Shown piece by piece: positions 1 to 8,999 of a stretch of DNA of 26,516 bases. The stretch spans positions 1 to 26,516 of the forward strand of contig QFQY01000067.1 in the NCBI GenBank assembly GCA_003248805.1, in the 5' to 3' direction. A model generated the notes under the pieces. It saw only the letters and a program-made list of their open reading frames with translations. It was not told where the DNA came from and did not search any database. Position 1 is the first letter of the stretch; every line of letters starts with the position of its first letter. This DNA is from Chelatococcus sp. (GTDB taxonomy: Bacteria > Pseudomonadota > Alphaproteobacteria > Rhizobiales > Beijerinckiaceae). The position numbers and the translations under genes were made by a program.

Positions 1-748
<748 letters not shown>

Positions 749-803
749 CGCCTGTCCGATCGGGCCCACCGGACCAACCGGATGAGCGCATGCTTGTTAC
801 GTC

Positions 804-832
804 AATCTAGGTCTGCAGGGCCGTCTTCACAA
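804..832 (-). promoter_or_regulatory. Putative sigma70-type promoter upstream of ftsH
   Basis: On the minus strand, TTGTGA (827-832) and TAGATT (804-809) are separated by exactly 17 bp, in the gap between tilS and ftsH. Each box matches four of six consensus positions. I saw no clear heat-shock (sigma32) motif. Seen by eye only, so tentative. Confidence 0.3.
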
Positions 833-855
833 GGGAAACGGCATATCGGGCAGCA

Positions 856-1911
856 TCATGACGCGGCAGGGTGAACGCCTCGTCTGCGCATTCCCTCGCG
901 CCGCAGGCTCAGCACCCCGTCGGCCGAGAGCGAAAGCACGCAGCCCCCGAGCGTGCGCCGCAGGGCGGTTCCCTCCGCGGCGGCGGCCAGAAGGGCGCCG
1001 ACACAGGCCTCCAGCCGCTCCAGCCTGGGTCCGGACATATCGTCGCAGACGAGGCCTTCCAGAGCCAGCGAGACGACGCGCAGAGCCATTTCCTCGGGCT
1101 CGGCGAGCAGGTCGGCGAAGCGCAGCCTCGCCTCCCCGTCCAGGCGCGGCGGCAGGGACAGCGCCGGCAGCAGCGCCCCGGCACGATGCGCCAGCGCCGC
1201 CTCGGCGCGTTCGAGCCGGCGTGCGAGCGAGGCCAGGCGCTGCGCCGTCAGGCCCTCGCGCGCCAGCGCCGGCAGCAACGCCCGCCAGCGCGCCCGTTCG
1301 AAACGGTCGTCGGCGTTGCTCGGGTCGCGCACGAACGGCAATCCCAGCGCCTCGGCGGTCGCCACGAGTTCGCCCTTCGACACGTCGAGCAGCGGCCGCG
1401 CGATCGCCAGCCCGCCCCGGACATGGCGTGCCCGCATGCCCGCCAGCCCGGCAGGCCCCGAGCCATGCGCCATCCGCATCAGCAGCGTCTCGGCCTGGTC
1501 GTCCTGATGATGGGCCGTCACCAGGACGGCGCCTCCGAGCCGCGCCGCTTCGTCGGCGAGCAGCCGGTAGCGGGCCTCGCGCGCATGCGCCTGGATGCCC
1601 GCGCGGGGTTTGGCGCCCTCCCACCGCAGCACGGCATGGGGCACGCCGAGCCCGGCGCACAGCGCCGAGACGGCGCGCGCCTCCTCGGACGACGCTTCGC
1701 GCAGCCCGTGATCGACTGTCGCCGCATGGAGGATGGGCCGCCCGGGCACCTGCGCCCATGCGGCGAGCAGGCCGAGCAGCGCAATGGAATCCGGACCGCC
1801 GGACACGGCGACGAGGAGCCGCTGCTCGCGTTCCAGCGTCGAGAACAGGCACTCCGCCTGCTGCGCCGTCAGAGGCGCCTGGACGAGCGGCCGGGGCGCC
1901 GCGACGCTCAA
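856..1911 (-). CDS. tilS: tRNA(Ile)-lysidine synthetase TilS
   Basis: Attaches lysine to cytidine 34 of the AUA-reading tRNA-Ile using ATP, which changes both its decoding and its charging. The 351-aa product has the PP-loop motif SGGPDS at residues 37-42, then DHGLR and HHQDDQAETLLMR motifs and the ARPLLDVSK...FVRDPSN segment that defines TilS. Length fits short alphaproteobacterial TilS proteins with a reduced C-terminal region. The start appears to be TTG at 1911-1909, overlapping the TGA stop of cpoB by four bases (TTGA), which suggests translational coupling. I see no better start before the PP-loop. Order cpoB-tilS-ftsH is standard for the group. Confidence 0.95.
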   Translation of the reverse strand: MSVAAPRPLVQAPLTAQQAECLFSTLEREQRLLVAVSGGPDSIALLGLLAAWAQVPGRPILHAATVDHGLREASSEEARAVSALCAGLGVPHAVLRWEGAKPRAGIQAHAREARYRLLADEAARLGGAVLVTAHHQDDQAETLLMRMAHGSGPAGLAGMRARHVRGGLAIARPLLDVSKGELVATAEALGLPFVRDPSNADDRFERARWRALLPALAREGLTAQRLASLARRLERAEAALAHRAGALLPALSLPPRLDGEARLRFADLLAEPEEMALRVVSLALEGLVCDDMSGPRLERLEACVGALLAAAAEGTALRRTLGGCVLSLSADGVLSLRREGMRRRGVHPAAS

Positions 1912-2873
1912 GCGCAGCCGGTGCGGCGACGTTCCCGCTCGACGCCCTGGCGCACCGCGGTCGGAGCGCCGGGATAGTCGACGCCGACCTTGGCATAGGT
2001 CGCACAGGCCTGGTCGCGCGCGCCGAGGCCATTGAGCGAGATGCCGAGCCGCAACAGGCTCTCGGGCGCCTTGGCGGAGCGCGGCGCGTCGTTGCTGACC
2101 TTGAGGAACTGCTCGGCCGCCTCGCGGTAGCGCTTGCGCTGCAGATAGCTCTCGCCGAGCCAGTAGGTCGCATCGACCGAGAGCCGGTCCCGGGGATAGG
2201 CCTGAAGGAACTGCCGGAAGCCCATCTCTGCCCGCTCGTAGTCCTTGCTCAGGATCGCGGCATAGGCCGCATCATAGGCATCCTTGGCGCTCGCCGGCCC
2301 GCTCGCTGCGGCGACGCTCGGTCCGCGTGCGGTCGGCTGCGGCAAGGCGCCTCTCGGGACGCTGCGGCCGACGCCCTGGAGGTCGAGCGGCCCCTCGCCA
2401 TTGGCGGCGAGTTCGTCGTCGATGATCCCGCCGATGCTGCCGTCGATCGGGCGCGGCCCGCCGACGGCGCCGGTCTGCTGGCTCGGATCGAAGGCATCGC
2501 TGCGCTTCTGCCGCTGCTGCTGGGGCTGGGGCGTCGCCGTGGGCGGCGCCGCGCCGCCGGCTTTGCCGCCACGCTCGTTCAGGCGGAAATCGACGTCCTC
2601 CTGGAACTTCCGCAACTGGTCGCTCAGGCGGCGGTTCTCGAACTGCAACTGCTCGATCTGCCCGGACAACTGGCGCAGCTGGTTCTCGAGCCGCGTCGTG
2701 CGGACGAGCAGGTCGGCCGCGTCCTGGGCCATGGCCGGCGCCGCACCGGCGACGAGCCAGGAGCCGAGAAGGCAGACGGCGAGCCTCGAGAAGAGCCTCG
2801 GTCGCAGGTCATTCGCGCGCAGCATCGTGGACAAGAACCGGTTCCGGGATCGAGACGCCGACAAGACGCTCAT
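1908..2873 (-). CDS. cpoB: Tol-Pal system protein CpoB/YbgF (periplasmic coiled-coil plus TPR protein)
   Basis: Periplasmic TolA-associated protein that coordinates peptidoglycan synthesis with outer-membrane constriction. The 321-aa product has a signal peptide ending near APAMA-Q (about residue 49). A leucine/glutamine-rich coiled coil follows at about 53-95 (the trimerisation region), then a Pro/Gln-rich linker. C-terminal TPR repeats lie at about 195-310 and include AAYAAILSKDYERAEMGFR and LGESYLQRKRYREAAEQF. The longest start is used. An internal ATG at 2825 (MLRANDLRPRLF...) gives a more usual signal-peptide N-region and may be the true start; neither has a good Shine-Dalgarno sequence. 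It lies downstream of pal and overlaps tilS by four bases. Function is assigned by family and context. Confidence 0.93.
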   Translation of the reverse strand: MSVLSASRSRNRFLSTMLRANDLRPRLFSRLAVCLLGSWLVAGAAPAMAQDAADLLVRTTRLENQLRQLSGQIEQLQFENRRLSDQLRKFQEDVDFRLNERGGKAGGAAPPTATPQPQQQRQKRSDAFDPSQQTGAVGGPRPIDGSIGGIIDDELAANGEGPLDLQGVGRSVPRGALPQPTARGPSVAAASGPASAKDAYDAAYAAILSKDYERAEMGFRQFLQAYPRDRLSVDATYWLGESYLQRKRYREAAEQFLKVSNDAPRSAKAPESLLRLGISLNGLGARDQACATYAKVGVDYPGAPTAVRQGVERERRRTGCA

Positions 2874-2892
2874 ACAACGGCCAAAATATGAA

Positions 2893-2923
2893 GAACCGGC
2901 GCTCTGGCAAGAGGCGCCGGTTC
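2893..2923 (-). terminator. Probable intrinsic terminator after pal
   Basis: A perfect 10-bp inverted repeat (GAACCGGCGC / GCGCCGGTTC) with an 11-nt loop. On the minus strand it is followed by a T-rich run (TTCATATTTT). It sits between the pal stop and the cpoB start, so it probably attenuates rather than blocks transcription into cpoB-tilS. Confidence 0.6.
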
Positions 2924-2955
2924 CCGATTGCCGGGGCGGTGACGCCGGATCCGTG

Positions 2956-3476
2956 TCAGGCGCCGCCGGCGCCGTCCAGCACCGTCACGGCGCGGCGGTT
3001 CTGCGACCAGCAGGAAATGTCGTTGCAGACCGCGACCGGCCGCTCCTTGCCGTAGGAGATGGTGCGGATGCGGTTGCCGGCGATGCCGCGCGAGGGCCGC
3101 GCGAGGCGAGATAGTCGCGCACGGTCTGCGCACGGCGGGCGCCGAGCGAATAGTTGTACTCGCGCGTGCCGCGCTCGTCGGCATGCCCCTCGACGGTGAA
3201 GGTATAGCGCGGATAGCGCTGCAGCCAGGCGGACTGCTTGTCGAGCGTCGCGACCGCCGTCGAGGTCAGGTCGGTGGAGTCCGTCTCGAAGAAGACGCGG
3301 TCGCCGACATTGACGACGAAGTCCTGGGCGCTGCCCGGGGTCGCCGCGCCGCCGGCGCCGAAGCCGCTGCCGTCGGCATTCTGGTCCTTGGAGCAGGCAC
3401 CCAATGCGAGGGCGGCGGAGAAGGCTGCGGCGAGGCGGACGCTGCGTCCGCCGGCGAGAAGGGTAGCGAGCATCAT
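2956..3476 (-). pseudogene. pal: Peptidoglycan-associated lipoprotein Pal, frameshifted by an 11-bp duplication
   Basis: Outer-membrane lipoprotein of the Tol-Pal system whose OmpA-like domain binds peptidoglycan. The N-terminus MMLATLLAGG... carries a signal peptide and lipobox LGAC with the lipidated Cys at residue 28. The OmpA-like core follows, including FFETDSTDLT and the peptidoglycan-binding VEGHADERGTREYNYSLG stretch. At residue 127 (after DYLASRG) the frame breaks. The read frame then gives a Pro/Ala/Ser/Arg-rich tail and stops at 2985 (163 aa). The expected ending (GIAGNRIRTISYGKERP ... NRRAVTVL) lies intact in another frame and stops at 2956. Removing one copy of the 11-bp tandem repeat at 3085-3106 restores a 169-aa Pal of normal length. 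There is no other disruption, so the lesion is recent or a sequence error. Confidence 0.9.
3085..3106. repeat. Perfect 2 x 11-bp tandem duplication inside pal
   Basis: The plus strand reads gccgcgcgagg twice with no spacer (3085-3095 and 3096-3106). Because 11 is not a multiple of three, the extra copy shifts the pal frame. One copy alone gives the conserved LASRGIAGNRI reading. Confidence 0.95.
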
Positions 3477-3663
3477 GACACTCCAGGCGGCAATGAGTCC
3501 GGGGGGCGCGCGAGATGGATAACGCGGCGCGGTCCCCTAGCAATGAAACGTCAACCTAAACGAGACCTTGCCAAAACAAGGCGAAGTGGCGGCATTGCGG
3601 CGTATGGTTAACCAAATCTGATAAAAGCGGCATCTGTGCCTGGGCGTTGCGCGCGGGAGACAG
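3477..3663 (-). promoter_or_regulatory. pal upstream region with a CtrA-like half-site
   Basis: This 187-bp gap separates the FtrA-like gene from pal and must hold any pal promoter, because pal is cut off from tolB. On the minus strand it contains TTAACCAT (3604-3611), matching the half-site reported for the alphaproteobacterial cell-cycle regulator CtrA. It lies within the palindrome TGGTTAACCA (3605-3614). No convincing -35/-10 pair could be picked out by eye. Confidence 0.3.
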
Positions 3664-4659
3664 TCAGGACCGCTCGGCGGGCCAACCGGCAGCCGTCGAG
3701 CCGGCGGCGAACCGCGCCCGGAATTCGCGCGGGCTGATCCCGACGCGCCTGCGGAAATGGTGCCGCAGCGTGTCCGGCGTGCCGAGCCCGACCGCGACGG
3801 CAATCTCGTCGATCCCGATGCGGCCATCGACCAGCAAGGTCTTCGCCGCCTCGATGCGCTCTCCGGTCAGCCACTCGCCCGGCGGCGCGCCGGTCGCTTC
3901 CCTGAAGCGGCGCAGGAAAGTGCGCAGGCTCATATGGCATCCCGCCGCCATCTCCTCGACCGTCCAGTCCCGCTGCAGATCGGCGCGCAGCCTGTCGAGC
4001 AGGGGCGAGACGTCCGACTGGCGACGCAGGGCGACGGGACGCTCGAGAAACTGCGCCTGTCCGCCGGTGCGGTGGGCCGGCATCACCAGGCGGCGCGCCA
4101 CGGAATTGGCCGCCTGCGCGCCGAAATCGCGCCTGACGATCTCGATCAGCAGGTCGATGCCGGCAGCGCTGCCGGCGGAGGTGAAGATGCCCTCCTGCCC
4201 CCGGTAGAGCGAGGCGTGATCCACCTCGATATCCGGGTGGCGCTCGCGCAAGGCGCCGGCATAGCGCCAATGCGTGGTCGCGACTTTCCCATCGAGCAAT
4301 CCCGTCGCCGCCAGCACGAAAGCGCCGGAGCAGATCGAGGCGAGTCGGGCTCCGCGCGCATGGGCCCGCCGCAGGCGCTCGCAGAGCGCGTCCGGTACCG
4401 GCTCGCCGGCGCCTTTCCAGCCCGGCACGACGATCAGGTCGGCCTCGTCGATCAGCTCGGGGCCGTGCTCCGGCGTCAGCCGAAAACCGCCATGGGCTCG
4501 CAGTGGCCCATCCTCGATCGCGCAGCTGGCGAAACGATACCAGCTCTCGCCCATTTCGGGGCGCGACAATCCGAAGACCTCGGCGACAATGCCGAATTCG
4601 AAGGTGCAGAGCCCGTCATAGAGCAGAGCGACGACGAGGGGCCCGGTCGTGTTTGGCAT
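3664..4659 (-). CDS. ftrA: GlxA/FtrA-type transcriptional regulator (DJ-1/PfpI-like domain plus AraC helix-turn-helix)
   Basis: Predicted AraC-family DNA-binding regulator with an N-terminal glutamine-amidotransferase-like sensor domain. Residues about 8-190 form the DJ-1/PfpI-like part. The conserved nucleophile-elbow region RLASICSGAFVLAATGLLDG has Cys110. Two helix-turn-helix motifs occupy about 220-325 (MSLRTFLRRFREATG and IDEIAVAVGLGTPDTLRHHFRRRVGISP). The reading frame stays open upstream, but ATG at 4659 (MPNTTGPLVV) fits the family start and gives 331 aa. It is divergent from a rhodanese gene, a pairing typical of FtrA-like regulators in Rhizobiales, so that gene is its likely target. 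Position between tolB and pal is unusual. The ligand is unknown and the symbol is a family-level assignment. Confidence 0.88.
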   Translation of the reverse strand: MPNTTGPLVVALLYDGLCTFEFGIVAEVFGLSRPEMGESWYRFASCAIEDGPLRAHGGFRLTPEHGPELIDEADLIVVPGWKGAGEPVPDALCERLRRAHARGARLASICSGAFVLAATGLLDGKVATTHWRYAGALRERHPDIEVDHASLYRGQEGIFTSAGSAAGIDLLIEIVRRDFGAQAANSVARRLVMPAHRTGGQAQFLERPVALRRQSDVSPLLDRLRADLQRDWTVEEMAAGCHMSLRTFLRRFREATGAPPGEWLTGERIEAAKTLLVDGRIGIDEIAVAVGLGTPDTLRHHFRRRVGISPREFRARFAAGSTAAGWPAERS

Positions 4660-4672
4660 GATCTGCCCGTAC

Positions 4673-4694
4673 AATGGCGTTCGTGCCAATGGCA
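4673..4694. promoter_or_regulatory. Candidate operator between the FtrA-like and rhodanese genes
   Basis: In the 129-bp divergent gap, TGCCA-A-TGGCA (4684-4694) is a perfect inverted repeat. It is preceded by a further TGGC at 4675-4678 which pairs with GCCA at 4685-4688. The clustered TGGC/GCCA half-sites lie just upstream of the regulator's start. Binding by the FtrA-like protein is inference. Confidence 0.35.
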
Positions 4695-4788
4695 AGCTGG
4701 GGCACCGCCGGGCCAGATGCGCCGGCAAACGCGATGTCGTCGTGCCCCGTCCGGAAAGGGTGGGCGGCGAGCGAGACCAGGAGCTGAC

Positions 4789-5193
4789 ATGACCACCGCC
4801 GTGACCACCGTTCCCGCCGCGCCCAGCGACCTCGCCCGGGCGCATTTCGCGGCCGAGTTCACCTTCGAGACCGATTGCTGGGATGTTCACGACGCGCTGT
4901 CCAGGCAGCCCGACTTCGTTCTGCTGGACGTGCGCAGCCCGGCGCTGTTCGCGCGCGGCCATGTGGCCGGCGCCCTCAACTTACCGGTCGGCAAGATCGT
5001 GCGCTCGAAGCTGGAAGAATGGCCACAGGAGACCCTGTTCGTGACCTATTGCGCCGGCCCGCATTGCAATGGTGCGGCCAAGGCTGCGCTGCGGCTCGCG
5101 GAACTCGGACGGCCTGTCAAGATCATGGCCGGCGGCGTCACCGGCTGGGTCGACGAGGGCTTCGCGCTGGAGCACGCGGAAGAGGCGATCTAA
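4789..5193 (+). CDS. Single-domain rhodanese-like protein
   Basis: Probable sulfur-carrier or thiosulfate sulfurtransferase-like protein of 134 aa, cytosolic (no signal peptide). The fold is indicated by FVLLDVRSPALFARGHVAGALNLP at about residues 43-66 and by the active-site loop VTYCAGPHCNGAAKAA with Cys88. A second Cys (Cys93) lies in the same loop. C-terminal GGVTGWVDEGF is typical of rhodaneses. The ATG at 4789 is chosen because AGGAG (4779-4783) sits five bases upstream and the domain begins soon after. The frame is open far upstream only as a shadow of the opposite gene. It is divergent from the FtrA-like regulator and converges on tolB. The physiological substrate cannot be told from sequence. 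Confidence 0.9.
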   Translation: MTTAVTTVPAAPSDLARAHFAAEFTFETDCWDVHDALSRQPDFVLLDVRSPALFARGHVAGALNLPVGKIVRSKLEEWPQETLFVTYCAGPHCNGAAKAALRLAELGRPVKIMAGGVTGWVDEGFALEHAEEAI

Positions 5194-5251
5194 GGCGGAA
5201 GCGTCACCGTCCCGGCTTCACGGGCGGCGACGCTGCTCGTTGCCTCGCGCC

Positions 5252-6595
5252 TCAGCGGGCAGGCCCGCTCAGCAAGGGCGACCAGGTCGGATCGGAGGCG
5301 AAGGCCGGCGTCGGCACCGGCACTTCGACGCGGCCGGTAATGTCCACCATGTAGAGCTTGCCGCCGGACTGCCCGCCGGGATCGCGGAAGAACATCAGAT
5401 ACTGGCCGTTCGGCGCCCAGTTCGGCGCCTCGTTGTGGAAGCCTTCGGTCAGGATGCGCTCGCCCGAGCCGTCCGGCCGCATGACGCCGATGGCGAAGCC
5501 GCCCCCGCCCTGGCGCGTGAAGGCGATGAGGTCCCCGCGCGGGGACCAGGACGGCTGCGAATAGGAGCCCTGGCCGAAGGAGATGCGCTTGCCCTCCCCG
5601 CCGCCGGAGCTCATCACATAGAGCTGCTGCGAGCCGCCCCTGTCGCTCTCGAAGACGATCTGCGCCCCATCCGGCGAGTAGGAGGGCGAGGTGTCGATCG
5701 CCGCCGTCGAGGTCAGGCGCGTCGTCGAGCGCGAGCCGACGTCGATGGAGTAGAGATTGGCGTTGCCGCCCTGCTGCAGGCTGAGTGCGACGCGCTGGCC
5801 GTTCGGCGAGAAGCGCGGGCTCGAGGTCATGTCGGGGAAGTTTCCGACGATCTGGCGCTGGCCGGTCTCGATGTTCAGGATGTGCACGCGCGGCTGCTCG
5901 CCCTGCCGCTGCGACATGTAGGTGACTTCCTGCGAGACCGGCGAATAGCGCGGCGTCACCACGGAGACGTCGCCCGTCGTCAGGTAGCGCACATTGGCAC
6001 CGTCCTGATCCATGATGGCGAGGCGCTTGCGGCGGTTCTCCTTCGGCCCCGATTCGTCGACGAAGACGACGCGCGTGTCGAAGAAGCCGCCGAGCCCGGT
6101 GATCTTGCTGAAGATCGCGTCCGAGATGATGTGCCCGACGCGCCGCGCATTGTTCGGGTCGGTGAAATATTGCTGGCCGTCGGTCTGCGTGCCGGTCGAC
6201 ACGTCCCAGAGCCGGAACTCCGCCCGGATGCGCCCGCTGCCGTCGCGCGAGACCCGCCCCGTGACGAGCGCCTGCACCCCGGCCGCGCGCCAGGCCGCGA
6301 ACTGCGGCGCCGCGTCGAAGGGCGGGCTCTTCTCGGGATAGCGCGCCTTGTCCACCGGCAGGAAATAGCCGCACCGTTTCAGATTGTTGGCGATGACGCT
6401 CGAGACGAGCACGCCGCCATCCCCCGCGAAATCGGTGATGGCGATCGGCAGCGGCTGGAAGGAGCCGCCGCGCAGGTCGATGACGAGTTCGGCCCTCGCC
6501 GCCGCCGGCGCGAGCAGGGTGGCGCCCGCGAGAAGGAGCGCGCTGCGCCGCGTCGGAGCGACGGAAGGAAGCGGGTTACGGGCGATCGGGGTCAC
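5252..6595 (-). CDS. tolB: Tol-Pal system beta-propeller protein TolB
   Basis: Periplasmic protein that binds Pal and TolA and passes force between inner and outer membranes. The 447-aa product has a signal peptide with a twin-arginine-like N-region (TRRSALLLAGATLL) and likely cleavage after ARA at residue 35. The N-terminal TolB domain covers about 36-170. Repeated propeller blades follow, with YSPVSQEVTYMS, FSPNGQRVALSL, YSPDGAQIVFESDR, WSPRGDLIAFTR and WAPNGQYLMFFRD. The start is GTG at 6595, overlapping the tolA TGA by four bases. Downstream it converges on the rhodanese gene (58-bp gap) instead of running into pal, so tolB is probably the last gene of its transcript here. Confidence 0.96.
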   Translation of the reverse strand: MTPIARNPLPSVAPTRRSALLLAGATLLAPAAARAELVIDLRGGSFQPLPIAITDFAGDGGVLVSSVIANNLKRCGYFLPVDKARYPEKSPPFDAAPQFAAWRAAGVQALVTGRVSRDGSGRIRAEFRLWDVSTGTQTDGQQYFTDPNNARRVGHIISDAIFSKITGLGGFFDTRVVFVDESGPKENRRKRLAIMDQDGANVRYLTTGDVSVVTPRYSPVSQEVTYMSQRQGEQPRVHILNIETGQRQIVGNFPDMTSSPRFSPNGQRVALSLQQGGNANLYSIDVGSRSTTRLTSTAAIDTSPSYSPDGAQIVFESDRGGSQQLYVMSSGGGEGKRISFGQGSYSQPSWSPRGDLIAFTRQGGGGFAIGVMRPDGSGERILTEGFHNEAPNWAPNGQYLMFFRDPGGQSGGKLYMVDITGRVEVPVPTPAFASDPTWSPLLSGPAR

Positions 6596-7797
6596 AGGAC
6601 GTCCCTTGCATCGAAATTGACGACGACATCACGCCAGTCGTCGTAATAGGCCGCGAACTGCGCCGGAATGCGCAGGGGGGCGCAGCGGCGTGTCGCGGTC
6701 AGGGCGGAATCGGCGGCCACGCGGAAGAGCGGGTCGGCGGAGGAGTTGATCACCCCGGGCTGGCCAGCGAGCGAACCGTCCTGGTTCAGCTTCATGCGCA
6801 CCGAAGGCACGACCGGCTGCCCGCTACGGGCATTGGCGAGCGCGATGGGCACGTTCCAGCACTTCATGAGCTGGTCCTGGATGATGCCGATGAGCTGCGC
6901 CCTGAGTGAGGGGCTGAGCTTCTGCGCCGAGCCGCGCTCGGTGCCGAGCGACGCGGTGCGGTTGACCTGGGGTGCGGACGAACCGGTCGACTGCGCCTGC
7001 TCCTTCGACTGCAGCAGGCGGGCGATGTCGTTCGGGTTGAAGTTCTTGGCGATCTCGGCCTCGCGCTTCGCCTTGGCTTCGGCCTCGCGCTTGGCCTTCG
7101 CCTCGGCGGCGAGCTTGGCCTTCTGCTCGGCCTCGGCCTTGGCCTTGGCGGCGGCTTCCGCCCTCTCCTGAGCGGCCTTCTCGGCCTCCGCCTTGGCCTG
7201 CGCTTCGGCCTTGGCCTTCGCGGCAGCCTCGGCACGCGCCTGCGCCTCGGCTTCCGCCTTCGCCTTGGCGGCGGCCTTCGCCGCTTCCTCCGCCTGCTTG
7301 GCCTTCGAGGCGAGCTCGGCCTCCTCGGCCAGCTTCGCGAGTTCCTCGCGCTTCTGCTCCGCCACCTCTGCGGCGCTCGGCGCGGCCTTCTGCGGCGGCT
7401 GCTTGGCCGGCTCCGGCGGCTTCGCCTCGGGCTTCGGCAGATTGGCGACGCGGGCGGGCGGCGGCGGGGTCGCCGCGTTGTCGTCGGCCGTCTTCAGGTC
7501 GGCGGGGCGTGACGGCGGGGCCGGCGTGTCGACCTTCGCTTCACCGGCCTCCTTGCGCTCCACGATCTCCGACTTGCGCTCCGCGCGCGGTGTCGGCTGC
7601 TCGAGCACCTTTTCGGCCTTGCGCTCACCGCGCGTGATCTGGTTCAGCGCACTGGGATCGACGAGATCGACCGCGATCGCCTCCTCGTTCTCCGGGAGCG
7701 GCGCAGGCGACGAGAACGCCAGCAGCCCCGCGACGAGGATCGTCGCGTGGCCCAGCGCCGACAGCGCAATGCCCGGTTCGGAGGTTCGCAGCTTCAC
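6592..7797 (-). CDS. tolA: Tol-Pal system protein TolA (energy-transducing inner-membrane protein)
   Basis: Links the TolQR motor to TolB and Pal across the periplasm. The 401-aa product has a short cytoplasmic N-terminus and one membrane anchor at about residues 8-28 (ISALxxH-like GIALSALGHATILVAGLLAF). A Pro-rich stretch lies at about 95-140, then a long Ala/Lys/Glu helical domain at about 142-250 with AKAEAEAQ-type repeats. The globular C-terminal domain covers about 290-401 (LIGIIQDQLMKCWNVP). The frame is open upstream into tolR, but GTG at 7797 follows the tolR stop by 28 bp and gives a normal N-terminus. The stop overlaps the tolB start by four bases. The low-complexity helix is normal for TolA. 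Confidence 0.93.
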   Translation of the reverse strand: MKLRTSEPGIALSALGHATILVAGLLAFSSPAPLPENEEAIAVDLVDPSALNQITRGERKAEKVLEQPTPRAERKSEIVERKEAGEAKVDTPAPPSRPADLKTADDNAATPPPPARVANLPKPEAKPPEPAKQPPQKAAPSAAEVAEQKREELAKLAEEAELASKAKQAEEAAKAAAKAKAEAEAQARAEAAAKAKAEAQAKAEAEKAAQERAEAAAKAKAEAEQKAKLAAEAKAKREAEAKAKREAEIAKNFNPNDIARLLQSKEQAQSTGSSAPQVNRTASLGTERGSAQKLSPSLRAQLIGIIQDQLMKCWNVPIALANARSGQPVVPSVRMKLNQDGSLAGQPGVINSSADPLFRVAADSALTATRRCAPLRIPAQFAAYYDDWRDVVVNFDARDVL

Positions 7798-7825
7798 GCG
7801 CCGACCATCCCTGTCTCCGCCGCCC

Positions 7826-8275
7826 TCAGCGCGCCGCCGGCTCGGTGACCAGTGCGACGCGCCTGAAGCCCGCGGCCGTGATCGTCGACATGACGGAGGC
7901 CACGCGGCCATAGTCGACCTGCCGGTCGCCGCGGACATAGATGCGCTCGTCGAAGCCCTGCTTCGCGAGCCCCTGCAATTTCGTGACCAGATCCGGCTCG
8001 AGCGTCGGCTGGTCCTGGAGGAAGATCTGGCCCTTGCCGTCGATGGCGATGGTGATCGGCTTCTGGTCGACATTGATCGGCTTGGCGCCGGTCTGCGGCA
8101 GGTCGAGCGGCACGCCCGTCGCGATCAGCGGCGCCGCGACCATGAAGATGATCAGCAGCACCAGCATCACGTCGATGAACGGCGTCATGTTGATCTCGGC
8201 GATAGCGCCGTGGCGACGCGCCCGCCGCCCGCGCCGCCCGCCGGACTTCGCCCCGGATGCGACCGACATTCCCAT
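7826..8275 (-). CDS. tolR: Tol-Pal system protein TolR
   Basis: ExbD/TolR-family inner-membrane protein that, with TolQ, converts proton flow into motion of TolA. The 149-aa product has a basic Gly/Arg-rich cytoplasmic N-terminus and a single transmembrane helix at about 33-53 (TPFIDVMLVLLIIFMVAAPLI). Asp35 lies at the position known to be needed for proton use in this family. A periplasmic domain ends near KQGFDERIYVRGDRQVDYG. A second in-frame Met at residue 3 could also be the start. It lies 13 bp after tolQ and 28 bp before tolA, clearly one transcription unit. Confidence 0.96.
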   Translation of the reverse strand: MGMSVASGAKSGGRRGRRARRHGAIAEINMTPFIDVMLVLLIIFMVAAPLIATGVPLDLPQTGAKPINVDQKPITIAIDGKGQIFLQDQPTLEPDLVTKLQGLAKQGFDERIYVRGDRQVDYGRVASVMSTITAAGFRRVALVTEPAAR

Positions 8276-8288
8276 CTGGCTATCCCCC

Positions 8289-8999
<711 letters not shown>

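Noticed and set aside
858..2891. Long plus-strand open frame opposite tilS and cpoB
   Set aside because: Low-complexity Arg/Pro/Ala product with no domain; it mirrors two well-identified minus-strand genes in high-GC DNA.
3757..5193. 478-codon plus-strand frame ending in the rhodanese domain
   Set aside because: The first 344 codons are antisense to the FtrA-like gene; the ribosome site at 4779-4783 and the domain limits put the true start at 4789.
7040..7380. Possible tandem repeat or repeat-expansion region in tolA
   Set aside because: The repetitive GCC/AAG-rich sequence encodes the normal Ala/Lys helical domain of TolA and shows no exact tandem unit.
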